A stretch of 64,000 bases of DNA from Phycisphaerae bacterium. Lineage in GTDB: Bacteria > Planctomycetota > Phycisphaerae > Phycisphaerales > UBA1924. Below the pieces are notes generated by a model. The model saw only the letters and a list, made by a program, of their open reading frames with translations, was not told the DNA's origin and made no database searches. Positions within the stretch are counted from its first letter, which is position 1. Every line of letters starts with the position of its first letter. The position numbers and the translations under genes were made by a program. The stretch spans positions 31,837-95,836 of the forward strand of contig BQMO01000007.1 of the NCBI GenBank assembly GCA_022180725.1. The letters run 5' to 3'. Below, piece after piece: positions 1 to 8,344 of the stretch.

Positions 1-868
1 CGATCGTGTAGTTCTGCCACAGGTTCACGCCCGCCTCGCCCAGGAGCGTCACCTGCTCGCCCAGTTTCCACTCCACGGCCAGCGACACCGGGGCCTTCCA
101 GTCGCGACCCACCCCGTCGGGGATCGGCCCGGCATCGTCAAGTCGAAACTCGCGAGCCTCCACACCCCCGCCCAGCGAGAAAGTCAGCGACTCGTTCGGC
201 GCGAACGCGACCTCGAGGCGCACGCCCCGCGCCGAGCCTCGCCCCGTCCGGAGCGACCACTGGTCGGTGATCTGCCAATCAAGAATCGGGAACGGGATGA
301 TGATCGGGTCGTCCTCGAGGCGCGTGGACACAAGCACGCCCAGGCCCACCGTCAGCCGCTCATGGGCGGAGTACGTCGCCCCCACGCGACCTCCGAAGGT
401 CAGCGAATCGGCGAAGTCCGCCCCGACCTCATACGACGCGTCGGCCGACGCCGCGAGGATCACGTGCCATTGCGGGGAGACCTTCCCGCGGTACGTGACC
501 GCGACGGTGTGCGAAAGTACGTTGTCCCACGGCTCGTTGGTCGAGGCGATGCTCGTGTCCTCGTCGAAGTCGTACGTGGAGTACTCGGTGCCGAAGGACA
601 CGATGAACCGGGTGCTGTCCGAGGGGTCGATGGCCACGTCTATCGAGCCGCCCGCGCGCGCCACCGAGACGCTCCCCGGGCCGTCGGAAAAGTCCGATGG
701 GAACGAGAACCGTCCGCCGAAATCGAAGGTGGCGTTAACCTTGGGGCCGTCCCGCGGAGGAGCGCCGCCGTCGGCAGGGTTGTACTCGGGCACGGGCGGC
801 CCTTGCTGAGCGAACGCGGCGGGAGCAAGCCCGGCGAGGGCAACGAGCATCAGGACGGATCGAGACAT
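1..868 (-). CDS. Outer-membrane beta-barrel protein (DUF6268-like), 3' end outside window
   Basis: Translating the minus strand from ATG at 868 gives about 289 codons with no stop before the window edge, so the gene is partial at its C-terminus. It starts with a signal peptide (MSRSVLMLVALAGLAPAAFA, cleavage expected near residue 20). After that come alternating polar and hydrophobic strands typical of an outer-membrane barrel, for example RLEDDPIIIPFPILDWQITD at about residues 182-201. That segment resembles the DUF6268 family. A GGAG ribosome-binding site lies upstream of the ATG. I infer an outer-membrane location. No substrate or function can be assigned, and the closest alternative is a generic surface porin-like protein. 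Confidence 0.72.
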   Translation of the reverse strand, partial: MSRSVLMLVALAGLAPAAFAQQGPPVPEYNPADGGAPPRDGPKVNATFDFGGRFSFPSDFSDGPGSVSVARAGGSIDVAIDPSDSTRFIVSFGTEYSTYDFDEDTSIASTNEPWDNVLSHTVAVTYRGKVSPQWHVILAASADASYEVGADFADSLTFGGRVGATYSAHERLTVGLGVLVSTRLEDDPIIIPFPILDWQITDQWSLRTGRGSARGVRLEVAFAPNESLTFSLGGGVEAREFRLDDAGPIPDGVGRDWKAPVSLAVEWKLGEQVTLLGEAGVNLWQNYTI

Positions 869-965
869 GGATATCTCCGGGTGGGAACGGGCCAAGAGTG
901 TACTCGACCCCGCGACGCTCGTGGGCGCTCGCCGCACGCCCGCCCTACCCTTGGCGATCGGCTTC

Positions 966-1037
966 GGGGCGGTAGCTCAGTGGTAGAGCACTTGCTTTGC
1001 AAGCAAGGGGTCAGGGGTTCGACTCCCCTTCGCTCCA
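966..1037 (+). tRNA. tRNA-Ala (anticodon TGC)
   Basis: The 72 bases fold into a full cloverleaf. The acceptor arms GGGGCGG (966-972) and TCGCTCC (1030-1036) pair with two G-U pairs, the anticodon stem is CTTGC/GCAAG (991-995, 1003-1007), and the loop carries TGC at 998-1000. The T-arm is AGGGG/CCCCT around TTCGACT. The discriminator is A1037, and the 3' CCA is not encoded. TGC reads GCA and other Ala codons. Confidence 0.97.
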
Positions 1038-1077
1038 CGTGGTTCACGGCACACCCTCGGGGGGTAGAAGGCACGGC

Positions 1078-2061
1078 ATGAGCACGGAGGCGAGGGCGCA
1101 CCCTGGGGTCGGGCTGGGGCTGGTCACGGTCGTTTCGACCCTTCTGGGCTGGTCCAGCATCCCGCTCTTCCTGCGGTACTTCATCCACGACATCGACGCG
1201 TGGACGGCCAACGGCTGGCGTTACGGGCTGTCGGCGCTCATCTGGCTCCCGCCCTTGCTGCTGGGGTGGCATCGGCGCAACCTGCCGGCGGGGTTGTGGA
1301 AGGCCGCGCTCGTGCCCAGCCTGTGGAACATCCCCGCGCAGGTGATGTTCGGCCTCGCGCCCTACTACGTCGCCCCCGGGCTGATGACCTTCGCCCTCCG
1401 ATTTCACATCGTCTTCCTGGCCATCGGGGCCGTGCTCATGTTCCCCACCGAACGCCGCGTCATCCGCTCGCCGGGATTTCTGATCGGCGTCGGGCTGGTC
1501 CTCGTGGGCACGCTGGGCACCATCGGCCTGAAGGAAGGTGGTTTGGGGGAGGGTTCCGGCCTGGGCATCGCCTTCTGCGTCGGCGCGGGGCTGCTCTACG
1601 CCTGCTACGCCCTCGCGGTGCGCAAAACCATGATGGGCATCAACCCGCTGACCGCCTTCGCCGCCGTCAATCAACTCACCGGGTTGGGCCTCGTGGGTGT
1701 CATGCTGGCCTTTGCACGCTCAAAAGCAACGGGCATGTGGGACGGCGGAACTTCGGTGCTCGCCATGAGCCACGCCAGAATCGCCCTGCTCGCGGCCAGC
1801 GCCGTGATCGGCATCGGGCTGGGGCACACCTTCTACTTCCTGTCGATCAAGCGGCTGGGGCTGGCGGTGTCGTCGGCGGTGGTCCAGTTGCAGCCGGTGG
1901 TCACGTCGATTGCCTCGTATTTCCTCTTCGACGAGGTTCTCAGTATGCTTCAATGGTCGGCCGGGGGCGTGGCGCTCGCGGGCGCGGGGGTCGTGCTGTG
2001 GACCCAGCACCGGGCCACACGAGCCGTGCCCGCAGCGGTGGAAGGAGCGACATCGGCATGA
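1078..2061 (+). CDS. DMT-superfamily (EamA) membrane transporter
   Basis: This 327-residue protein is almost entirely hydrophobic, with about ten predicted membrane helices arranged as two EamA repeats (roughly residues 14-150 and 165-310). That is the usual length and layout of drug/metabolite transporters of the inner membrane. The N-terminal helix carries GWSSIPLFLRYF, and the last repeat has QLQPVVTSIASYFLFDE, the conserved end of an EamA domain. The substrate cannot be told from sequence. The start is the ATG just after tRNA-Ala, and a longer upstream reading would run through the tRNA. Its stop overlaps the next gene's start (ATGA), so the two are probably translationally coupled. Confidence 0.88.
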   Translation: MSTEARAHPGVGLGLVTVVSTLLGWSSIPLFLRYFIHDIDAWTANGWRYGLSALIWLPPLLLGWHRRNLPAGLWKAALVPSLWNIPAQVMFGLAPYYVAPGLMTFALRFHIVFLAIGAVLMFPTERRVIRSPGFLIGVGLVLVGTLGTIGLKEGGLGEGSGLGIAFCVGAGLLYACYALAVRKTMMGINPLTAFAAVNQLTGLGLVGVMLAFARSKATGMWDGGTSVLAMSHARIALLAASAVIGIGLGHTFYFLSIKRLGLAVSSAVVQLQPVVTSIASYFLFDEVLSMLQWSAGGVALAGAGVVLWTQHRATRAVPAAVEGATSA

Positions 2062-2660
2062 ACCGGGTCGATGAATGGGTGCGGGAAGCCCGTGCCGCGG
2101 CGCCGCTTGTCGCCGGGCTGGATCATGCGACGCGCGCGGCGGTGCTGCGGGGCGTCGCGGAGTGCTTCGAGCACGCCGGGCCTCTCGTGCAGATGATGAA
2201 CGGAAAGGACGTGCAGTCGGCCCATATGGCCGGGCTTCCCGACGCGGAGGTCGCACGCGTGCGCATCACCCCGGACGGGCTGGCCCGGGCGGTCTCCGTG
2301 CTGAACGAGACCGCCGCACAACCCGATCCGATCGGCGCGGGGTCGAATCGGAAGCCGTTGGGTCTGGTGCTGGTGTGTCACCAGGCCGACCCGATGTTCA
2401 CCGCTCACGCCTTCGCGCGTTGCTTCATCGCCGGGAATGCGTGCGTGATCCGCGGGTGCGACCGGACGCCCGAGTCGGGCATCACCCTGATGAAGTTCAT
2501 CCAGGCCGTGCTGGAGGGTCACGGGCTGCCCGTCGCCGCGTGCTCGGTCATTGCACGGGCGACGCCCGAGGAGATCGCCGATTTGCTCAGCCGGCGACGT
2601 GAATTCGATCTGGCTCTCGAAGGCGAGGCCGCCCTGGACATGGCATGCCTGACGGCGTGA
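2058..2660 (+). CDS. Half-length ProA-like (gamma-glutamyl phosphate reductase N-terminal) protein
   Basis: This 200-residue protein resembles the N-terminal half of gamma-glutamyl phosphate reductase (ProA, usually about 420 residues). It has the LNETAAQPDPIG region, the KPLGLVLVCHQADPMFTAHA strand-turn where ProA has PLGVIGVIYESRPNVT, and the NACVIRGCDR segment matching NAVILRGGSE. It ends soon after FDLALEGEAAL, where ProA has IDLVIPRGG, so the catalytic-cysteine domain is absent. No remainder of ProA is found before the next gene. The ATG overlaps the transporter stop (ATGA). It is unlikely to be a working reductase. It may be a decayed paralogue or a repurposed nucleotide-binding domain. 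Confidence 0.7.
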   Translation: MNRVDEWVREARAAAPLVAGLDHATRAAVLRGVAECFEHAGPLVQMMNGKDVQSAHMAGLPDAEVARVRITPDGLARAVSVLNETAAQPDPIGAGSNRKPLGLVLVCHQADPMFTAHAFARCFIAGNACVIRGCDRTPESGITLMKFIQAVLEGHGLPVAACSVIARATPEEIADLLSRRREFDLALEGEAALDMACLTA

Positions 2661-2747
2661 CGGACGTGCGCGTCCGGGACGGAAGTCGGGTAAACTGGGT
2701 GAAACCGCACGCCCGCCTTCCGAACAGTGAGGGTGAAGGAGACCACC

Positions 2748-3839
2748 ATGGGCATCTGGGACCGCTTGAAGAAGGAACTGATCGACATCGTCGAGTTTCT
2801 CGACGACTCGAACAACACGCTCTGCTACCGCTTCGAGCGGTTCCAGAACGAGATCAAGAACGGCGCCAAACTCGTCGTCCGCGAGGGCCAGTCCGCCGTC
2901 TTCATCAACGAGGGCAAGATCGCCGACGTGCTCGGCCCGGGCACGTACACGCTGGACACCAAGAACGTGCCGATCCTGGCGACGCTCCTCGGGTGGAAGT
3001 ACGGCTTCGAGTCCCCCTTCAAGGCCGAGGTGTACTTCGTCTCCACGCGCCTCTTCACCGACCAGAAGTGGGGGACGATGAACCCGGTGATGGTCCGCGA
3101 CCCGGAGTTCGGACCGGTGCGGCTGCGGGCCTTCGGAACCTACGCGATCCGCGTGAAGGACCCGGGCACGTTCATCCGCAACGTCGTCGGCACGGACAAC
3201 CGCTTCACCACCGAAGAGATCACCGGCCAGTTGCGCAACCTCATCGTGACCCACTTCGGTGACGCCCTCGGGCAGGCCAAGGTGCCCATGCTCGACCTCG
3301 CGGGGAACTTCCGCTCCCTGGGTGGGCGCATCGCCGGCGTCATGCAGCCGGAGTTCGACACGCTCGGCGTTGAACTCTCCACGCTGCTCATCGAGAACAT
3401 CAGCCTCCCGCCCGAGGTCGAGCAGGCCCTCGATAAGCGCTCGAGCATGAGCGTCATCGGCGACGTGAATCAGTACGCCAAGTTTCAGGCGGCCGATGCT
3501 CTCCGCGACGCGGCAAAGAACCCCGGCGCCGCGGGCACCATCGTGGGCCTGGGCGTCGGGCAGGTCTTCGCCGGAACCATGGGCCAGGCCGCCGCTGGGC
3601 AGGCGGCCCCGCCCCCGCTCGCCGCGGCGTTCTTCGTCGCCGTCAACAACCAGCAGCAAGGCCCCTTCGACCCCGGCATGCTCGCCACCATGGCCAGGAG
3701 CGGCCAACTCACCCGCGACACGCTGGTGTGGAAGCAGGGAATGGCGGCGTGGGCCAAGGCGGGGGAGGTGCCCGAACTCGCGACGGTCTTCGCGGCGACG
3801 CCGCCCCCCATCCCCGGCGGCCCGCCCGCGCTGCCGTAA
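2748..3839 (+). CDS. SPFH-domain protein with C-terminal GYF_2 (DUF4339) domain
   Basis: The 363-residue protein begins with a short amphipathic segment and an SPFH/band-7-like domain (about residues 25-235) of the type annotated as virion core protein or YdjI-like, with GQSAVFINEGKIADVLGPGT near the start. A glycine/alanine-rich linker follows, then a GYF_2 domain (about 295-344) with the pattern QGPFDPG...LVWKQGMAAW. No transmembrane helix is evident. The ATG at 2748 has a GAAGGAG ribosome-binding site; an in-frame GTG 21 bases earlier is less likely. The next gene is a zinc-ribbon membrane protein. In Bacillus the SPFH protein YdjI and zinc-ribbon membrane protein YdjG are genetic neighbours in a membrane-stress locus, so I infer a shared membrane-associated role here. 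Confidence 0.85.
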   Translation: MGIWDRLKKELIDIVEFLDDSNNTLCYRFERFQNEIKNGAKLVVREGQSAVFINEGKIADVLGPGTYTLDTKNVPILATLLGWKYGFESPFKAEVYFVSTRLFTDQKWGTMNPVMVRDPEFGPVRLRAFGTYAIRVKDPGTFIRNVVGTDNRFTTEEITGQLRNLIVTHFGDALGQAKVPMLDLAGNFRSLGGRIAGVMQPEFDTLGVELSTLLIENISLPPEVEQALDKRSSMSVIGDVNQYAKFQAADALRDAAKNPGAAGTIVGLGVGQVFAGTMGQAAAGQAAPPPLAAAFFVAVNNQQQGPFDPGMLATMARSGQLTRDTLVWKQGMAAWAKAGEVPELATVFAATPPPIPGGPPALP

Positions 3840-3870
3840 CGTCCGATGCATCGCCCCTTCGGTATGGGTG

Positions 3871-3891
3871 GCACAGGCGTCCGGCCTGTGC
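3871..3891. repeat. Perfect hairpin between the SPFH and zinc-ribbon genes
   Basis: Arms GCACAGGC and GCCTGTGC form an 8-bp perfect stem around a 5-base loop, preceded by GGTATGGGTG. There is no T-run, so it is not a convincing intrinsic terminator. It sits 32 bases after the SPFH gene stop and 20 bases before the next ATG, where it could tune expression of the second gene. Similar hairpins may be dispersed elsewhere in the genome; I see only this one in the window. Confidence 0.6.
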
Positions 3892-3910
3892 GGTCGCCGG
3901 ATTCAACAAC

Positions 3911-4984
3911 ATGCCCGAGCCGACAGCCGCGGTCCTACGTCATTTTCCATGTCGCCAGTGCGGCGCCAAGGTTGAGTTCGCGCCCGGCACCACCTCCCTG
4001 GTCTGCCCCTATTGCCAGACGCACAACGACATCATGGTGGAAGGCAAGGCCGAGGAACTCGACTTCGTCGCCACGCTCGCCTCGCTCGAACAGGCCGCCC
4101 CGCACGTTTCGGTCCGTGTGATGAAATGCCAGGCGTGCGCCGCAGAGGTCACGGTGGGCGCGACCACCACCAGCCTCATGTGCTCGTTCTGCGGGACGAA
4201 CATCGTGTCGCAGATCGAGTCGGCCAGCCGCGTGAAGCCCAACGGCGTGCTCCCGTTCGCGATTGCGCGTGAGAAGGCCGTGGACTCGTTCCGGTCGTGG
4301 CTGAAGTCCCGTTGGTTTGCCCCCGGCGCCCTGAAGGGACAGAGCCTCATCGACGAGCAACTGAGCGGGGTCTATCTCCCCGCCTGGACGTACGACTGCA
4401 AGGCCGACACGTCCTACAGCGGGCAACGGGGCGACGCGTATTACGTCACCGTGGGCAGCGGAAAGAACCGGCGAACGGAGCGGCGGATCCGCTGGCGAAG
4501 CGTCTCGGGGCGCGTTCACGACCGCTTCGACGATGTGCTCGTGCTCGCGAGCCAGTCGCTCGAGCCGAAGATGATCCGGGCGCTCGAACCGTGGGACTTG
4601 AAGGCGGTCAAGCCCTACGCCGACGAGTTCCTCGCCGGCTTTCGCGCCGAGTGCTACCAGATCGACCTCAAGGGCGGGTGGAGCACGGCCCAGCAGATCA
4701 TGGCGCCCACGATCGACGCCACCATCCGAAGCGACATCGGGGGCGACGAACAACGCATCACCTGGAAGCACTCGGCCTACTCGGCCATCACCTTCAAGTA
4801 CCTGCTCCTGCCCGTCTGGGTCTCCGCATACCGCTACAAGGGCAAGGTCTACCGCTTCCTGGTCAACGCCCGCACGGGCGAAGTGCAGGGCCAGCGCCCG
4901 TATTCGCCCTGGAAGATCGCCGGGGTGATTGTCCTCGGCTTGATCGTCATCGGCGCGATCATTCTGTTCGTGTCGCGTCAGTAG
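3911..4984 (+). CDS. Double zinc-ribbon protein with C-terminal membrane anchor
   Basis: This 357-residue protein has two zinc ribbons at its N-terminus: C14/C17 with C32/C35, and C73/C76 with C91/C94 (CRQC, CPYC, CQAC, CSFC). A mixed alpha/beta domain follows with PAWTYDCKADTSYSGQRGD and many aromatic residues. One membrane helix lies near residues 333-353 (VIVLGLIVIGAIILFV), with a three-residue tail. The soluble part is therefore probably cytoplasmic and tethered at its C-terminus. It resembles YdjG-like proteins that accompany SPFH proteins, sometimes misannotated as primosomal protein N'. It lies 71 bases after the SPFH gene on the same strand. Confidence 0.82.
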   Translation: MPEPTAAVLRHFPCRQCGAKVEFAPGTTSLVCPYCQTHNDIMVEGKAEELDFVATLASLEQAAPHVSVRVMKCQACAAEVTVGATTTSLMCSFCGTNIVSQIESASRVKPNGVLPFAIAREKAVDSFRSWLKSRWFAPGALKGQSLIDEQLSGVYLPAWTYDCKADTSYSGQRGDAYYVTVGSGKNRRTERRIRWRSVSGRVHDRFDDVLVLASQSLEPKMIRALEPWDLKAVKPYADEFLAGFRAECYQIDLKGGWSTAQQIMAPTIDATIRSDIGGDEQRITWKHSAYSAITFKYLLLPVWVSAYRYKGKVYRFLVNARTGEVQGQRPYSPWKIAGVIVLGLIVIGAIILFVSRQ

Positions 4985-4991
4985 TCACGCT

Positions 4992-6287
4992 CTACTTCCC
5001 CGCCGGGACGTCGTTCTTCAACTCGAGTTTTTCCAGCCGCCGCAGCCCGGGGAACGCCATCGCGATCGCCGCGACGACGACGAGCGTACCGATCCCCCCG
5101 CTGACGACCGACACCACCGGGCCGAAGAACTTCGCCACCAGCCCGCTCTCGAACGCGCCCAGTTCGTTGCTGCTCTCGATGAACACGCTGTTCACGCTGG
5201 AGACGCGCCCGCGCAGGGTGGGCGGCGTGCGCACCTGCACCAGCACGTGCCGCACCACCACCGAGATGTTGTCCAGCGCCCCGGCCGCGAACAACGCCCC
5301 CAGCGCCACCACAAACCCCACGCCCTCGGGAAACCATCCGCAATACCCGAACAGGATCGTGCACACCCCGAACCCCGCGACGCTCAGCAGCAGCGTCCGC
5401 CCGGCCTTCTTGAACGGCGGCAGGTGCGCCAGCACCAACGCCATCACGAACGCGCCGACATACGGCGACGCCCGCAGCAGCCCCAGCCCCTCCGGTCCGA
5501 CCTTCAGGATGTCCTTCGCGTACACAGGCATCAACGCCGTCGCCCCGCCCAGGAGCACCGCGAACAGATCGAGCGTGATCGTCCCCAGGATGGTCTTCTC
5601 GCGCCACACGTGCCCCGCCCCGGCCGTCACGCCACGCAGCGAGAGGGCCCCGCGCGCCCGATGCTCGACGTGCGGCTTCAACGTCGAGGCGGCCAGCGAG
5701 AACGCCAGACACGTCGCCGCGCACACCACGTACACGGGCCACGCCGTCTTCGTCCACGCGATCATCATGCCCGCCACGATCGGGCCTACGGTCGACGAGA
5801 ACTGGAAGATGCCGCTGTTCCACGTCACCGCGTTATGAAAATCCTGCGGCGGGATGATCTCGGGCAGCAGGCTCGCCCGGCTCGGGCCGTTGAACGAGCG
5901 CGCACACCCCATCACGAACAGCATCGTGAAGATCGACGCCACGTGCAGGGTCTTGTCGTCGATCAGCGCGGACGCGAGCGACAGCACGCCCGCCGCCACG
6001 CCCATCGCCGCCTGCGTCGCCACCAGCACCCGCTGGCGCGACAGGTGATCGATCAGGTGCCCGGCGGGCAGCGCGAGCAGAATGACCGGCAACGCCCGCG
6101 CCAGCCCCGCCCAGCCCAGGTCCATTGCGCTCCCGGTTTGTTCGTAAATCTCCCAGCCGATCGCCGTGCCCAGCATCTGCAACCCGCACGCCGAGAGCAC
6201 GTACCCGCTCGCGAAGCGGCGGTAGTTGGGCGATTGCAGCGCGGCGTAGGGCTTGTGATGGTGTTGCGGCGTCGATTCAGGCGGCAT
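4992..6287 (-). CDS. MFS exporter (EntS-like, MFS_3 family)
   Basis: The protein has 431 residues with about 12 membrane helices. The N-terminal segment reads NYRRFASGYVLSACGLQMLG, the usual start of MFS_3 exporters such as EntS. The loop between helices 2 and 3 has GHLIDHLSRQRVLV, matching the MFS motif A pattern G-x-x-x-D-x-x-x-R-R. A second such loop, HLPPFKKAGRT, occurs after the midpoint. The family exports small hydrophobic compounds or siderophores, and the substrate here is unknown. It is the last gene of a leftward block and ends convergently with the zinc-ribbon gene, only 7 bases apart. Confidence 0.87.
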   Translation of the reverse strand: MPPESTPQHHHKPYAALQSPNYRRFASGYVLSACGLQMLGTAIGWEIYEQTGSAMDLGWAGLARALPVILLALPAGHLIDHLSRQRVLVATQAAMGVAAGVLSLASALIDDKTLHVASIFTMLFVMGCARSFNGPSRASLLPEIIPPQDFHNAVTWNSGIFQFSSTVGPIVAGMMIAWTKTAWPVYVVCAATCLAFSLAASTLKPHVEHRARGALSLRGVTAGAGHVWREKTILGTITLDLFAVLLGGATALMPVYAKDILKVGPEGLGLLRASPYVGAFVMALVLAHLPPFKKAGRTLLLSVAGFGVCTILFGYCGWFPEGVGFVVALGALFAAGALDNISVVVRHVLVQVRTPPTLRGRVSSVNSVFIESSNELGAFESGLVAKFFGPVVSVVSGGIGTLVVVAAIAMAFPGLRRLEKLELKNDVPAGK

Positions 6288-6345
6288 GGGGTCGCCCGGA
6301 GCGTACGGGCCGTCACGTTGATGCGCACCAATCGGTTTCCCGGCG

Positions 6346-6945
6346 TCAAAACCCGACCTCGTCGGTCCTCAGCACGTTCGGCTTCCCGCACTCGGGGCAC
6401 CGGGCCGACGTCAGCCCCGTCCGGTCATACCCGCAGTGCATGCACAGGTCGCCGATCGGCGGACGCGTCCCAACCCACGCCGCGCTCACGATCGACCCGA
6501 CGATCCCCGCGTGGAGCAGCATGACCGGCAGCATGGCCTCGCCGAGATTCATCGCCAGTCCGGGCCATGCCGCGAGCACCGTACCGAGAGTCGTCGCGAC
6601 CGCCAGGGGCCACACGGCACGCCACACGCCCGTGACGCCCCCGATCGCCGCGGCAAAGATCATCCCCGTGCCGACGATCCCCGCGGGGAGTTCGGGTACC
6701 CCCAGTGACCCGGCGACCTTGAACAGCACCAGACACCACCCCAGATGTGTGCTCCCGAGCACGAACAACGAAAACGCCAGCCACCCCCATCGACGAACTT
6801 GCAGGATCACCGCCATCCCCGAGCCATACACGGCGACCCCCAGGCCGCTCGAGATCGCGTAGCCGGATTCATCCAGCATGAACGCCGGAGCAGACGCAAT
6901 GCTCGCCGCGATGATCGCGATCAACACGATCACGCCGCGTGGCAT
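6346..6945 (-). CDS. Integral membrane protein with C-terminal zinc ribbon
   Basis: The chosen ATG at 6945 gives 199 residues (MPRGVIVLIAIIAAS). About six hydrophobic helices fill most of the protein, followed by a cytoplasmic-looking ribbon CMHCGYDRTGL...CPECG near the C-terminus. The CxxCGYD...CPECG ribbon is a common ending of planctomycete membrane proteins of unknown role. The ATG lies 19 bases after the MqnE stop. An upstream in-frame start would overlap MqnE and lacks a better ribosome-binding site. No function can be assigned. Confidence 0.75.
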   Translation of the reverse strand: MPRGVIVLIAIIAASIASAPAFMLDESGYAISSGLGVAVYGSGMAVILQVRRWGWLAFSLFVLGSTHLGWCLVLFKVAGSLGVPELPAGIVGTGMIFAAAIGGVTGVWRAVWPLAVATTLGTVLAAWPGLAMNLGEAMLPVMLLHAGIVGSIVSAAWVGTRPPIGDLCMHCGYDRTGLTSARCPECGKPNVLRTDEVGF

Positions 6946-6964
6946 GGGCCTCGGCGCGGGCACA

Positions 6965-8332
6965 TTACACCCCTGCCCGCCACGTCTTCCCGTCGCGCAC
7001 CACACGACGGTACAGCGTGTCGCGCTCCACCGGCTCGAAGCCCGCCTCGCGGATCGCCTTCTGCAGCGTCCACACGTTCACTTCCTGGTGCGTGCTCGCC
7101 CCGCCCACCTTCGTGATGTCGTACCACACCACTGTGCCGTCCAGGTCGTCGGCCCCGCTCTGGAGCATGATCTGGGCCATCGGCAGCGTCTGCATGATCC
7201 AGAACGCCTTCACGTGCGGGAAGTTGTCCAGCATCAGCCGCGCGACGGCCAGCGTGCGGTAGTTCTCCAGCCCGCCCGGGCCTGGCAAGTGCTCGAGGTC
7301 GCAGCCGTCGGGAAAGAACGGCAGCGGGATGATGGTCTGGAAGTACCCGGCGGTGGGCGTCCGGGTTTCGGCATTCGAGTTGAAGACAACATGCTCGGGC
7401 AACGGCGTGCCCGGCTTCGTGAGCGCGACCGGCCACGGTGATTCCCCTCCCGTGCTCGGTGGCGCGTTCGCTGCGGCCAGTCCGTACCCCAGCCGCCCCA
7501 GCGCCTCGTCCTGCGCCCGCCGGAGCATGTCCATGTGCACCAGCCGCTCGCGACGCTGCTCGATGTGCCCGTACAGGATCGTCGCGTTCGTGTTCAACCC
7601 CTGCGCGTGCGCCTCGCGGTGCACGTCGAGCCACACGTCGCTGCGGATCTTCCCCTTGTACGCCTCGTCGTGCACGCGGTCGTCAAAGACTTCCGCGCCG
7701 CCCCCGGGCAATGAACCCAGCCCGGCCTCCTTCAACTGCGACAGCACCCACCTGATGCCATCGCGTCGCGCGTCTCGCCCTGCATCCGAAAAATCGTTCG
7801 CGCCCTTGTACACCTTGGCGATCTTCGCCAAGTGCACGATCTCTACCGCCGTGAATGCCTTGACGTGCAGTTCGCTCCCCAGCCGCCTCGCCTCATCGCG
7901 AATCGTCGAGACCAGGTCGGTGTAGTACGAGAAGGGCAGGTACGGGTGCAGCCCGCCGACGGAGTGGATTTCCGTTGCGCCGCCCTCCACGGCCTTGCGT
8001 ACTTCCTCCTTTACATACGCCATGTCCCGCGTGTACGCCCCGTCGTCGTCCTTCTTGCGGTAGAACTCGCAGAACTTGCACGACAATGCGCACACGTTCG
8101 AGTAGTTCAGGTGGCGGTTGATGTTGTAGTACGCGGCGTTTCCGTGCAGCCGTCGCCGCACCGCGTCGGCCATGCCCAGCACGCTCCACAAGTCCCATGT
8201 CGAGTAGAGCAGGTCGCCCTCGTCCACCGAAAGGCGTTCGCCCCGATCGATCTTCTCGCGCAGCGGCTCCAGCCGGGGGTCGCGGCGGGTAGCCGATCGG
8301 GGCGGTGGCGATGCGATAGTCATCTTTGCCAT
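6965..8332 (-). CDS. mqnE: Aminofutalosine synthase (radical SAM)
   Basis: MqnE joins SAM-derived adenosyl to the chorismate-derived substrate to make aminofutalosine, an early step of the futalosine route to menaquinone in the cytoplasm. The radical-SAM cluster motif CALSCKFC puts cysteines at 81, 85 and 88. The preceding YYNINRHLNYSNVC and the later EIHSVGGLHP are typical of MqnE/MqnC enzymes. At 455 residues it is longer than the usual 370-390. It has an extended N-terminus and an extra stretch around residues 290-340 (PPSTGGESPWPVALTKPG) before YFQTIIPLPFFPDGC. No other menaquinone genes are in the window. The start could be ATG 8332 or the in-frame ATG three codons later. Confidence 0.93.
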   Translation of the reverse strand: MAKMTIASPPPRSATRRDPRLEPLREKIDRGERLSVDEGDLLYSTWDLWSVLGMADAVRRRLHGNAAYYNINRHLNYSNVCALSCKFCEFYRKKDDDGAYTRDMAYVKEEVRKAVEGGATEIHSVGGLHPYLPFSYYTDLVSTIRDEARRLGSELHVKAFTAVEIVHLAKIAKVYKGANDFSDAGRDARRDGIRWVLSQLKEAGLGSLPGGGAEVFDDRVHDEAYKGKIRSDVWLDVHREAHAQGLNTNATILYGHIEQRRERLVHMDMLRRAQDEALGRLGYGLAAANAPPSTGGESPWPVALTKPGTPLPEHVVFNSNAETRTPTAGYFQTIIPLPFFPDGCDLEHLPGPGGLENYRTLAVARLMLDNFPHVKAFWIMQTLPMAQIMLQSGADDLDGTVVWYDITKVGGASTHQEVNVWTLQKAIREAGFEPVERDTLYRRVVRDGKTWRAGV

Positions 8333-8344
8333 CGTAGGGGGCGG

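Noticed and set aside
1200..2057. Extension of the ProA-like protein upstream in its frame
   Set aside because: The upstream part is an out-of-frame shadow of the transporter gene; the overlap ATGA is the natural start.
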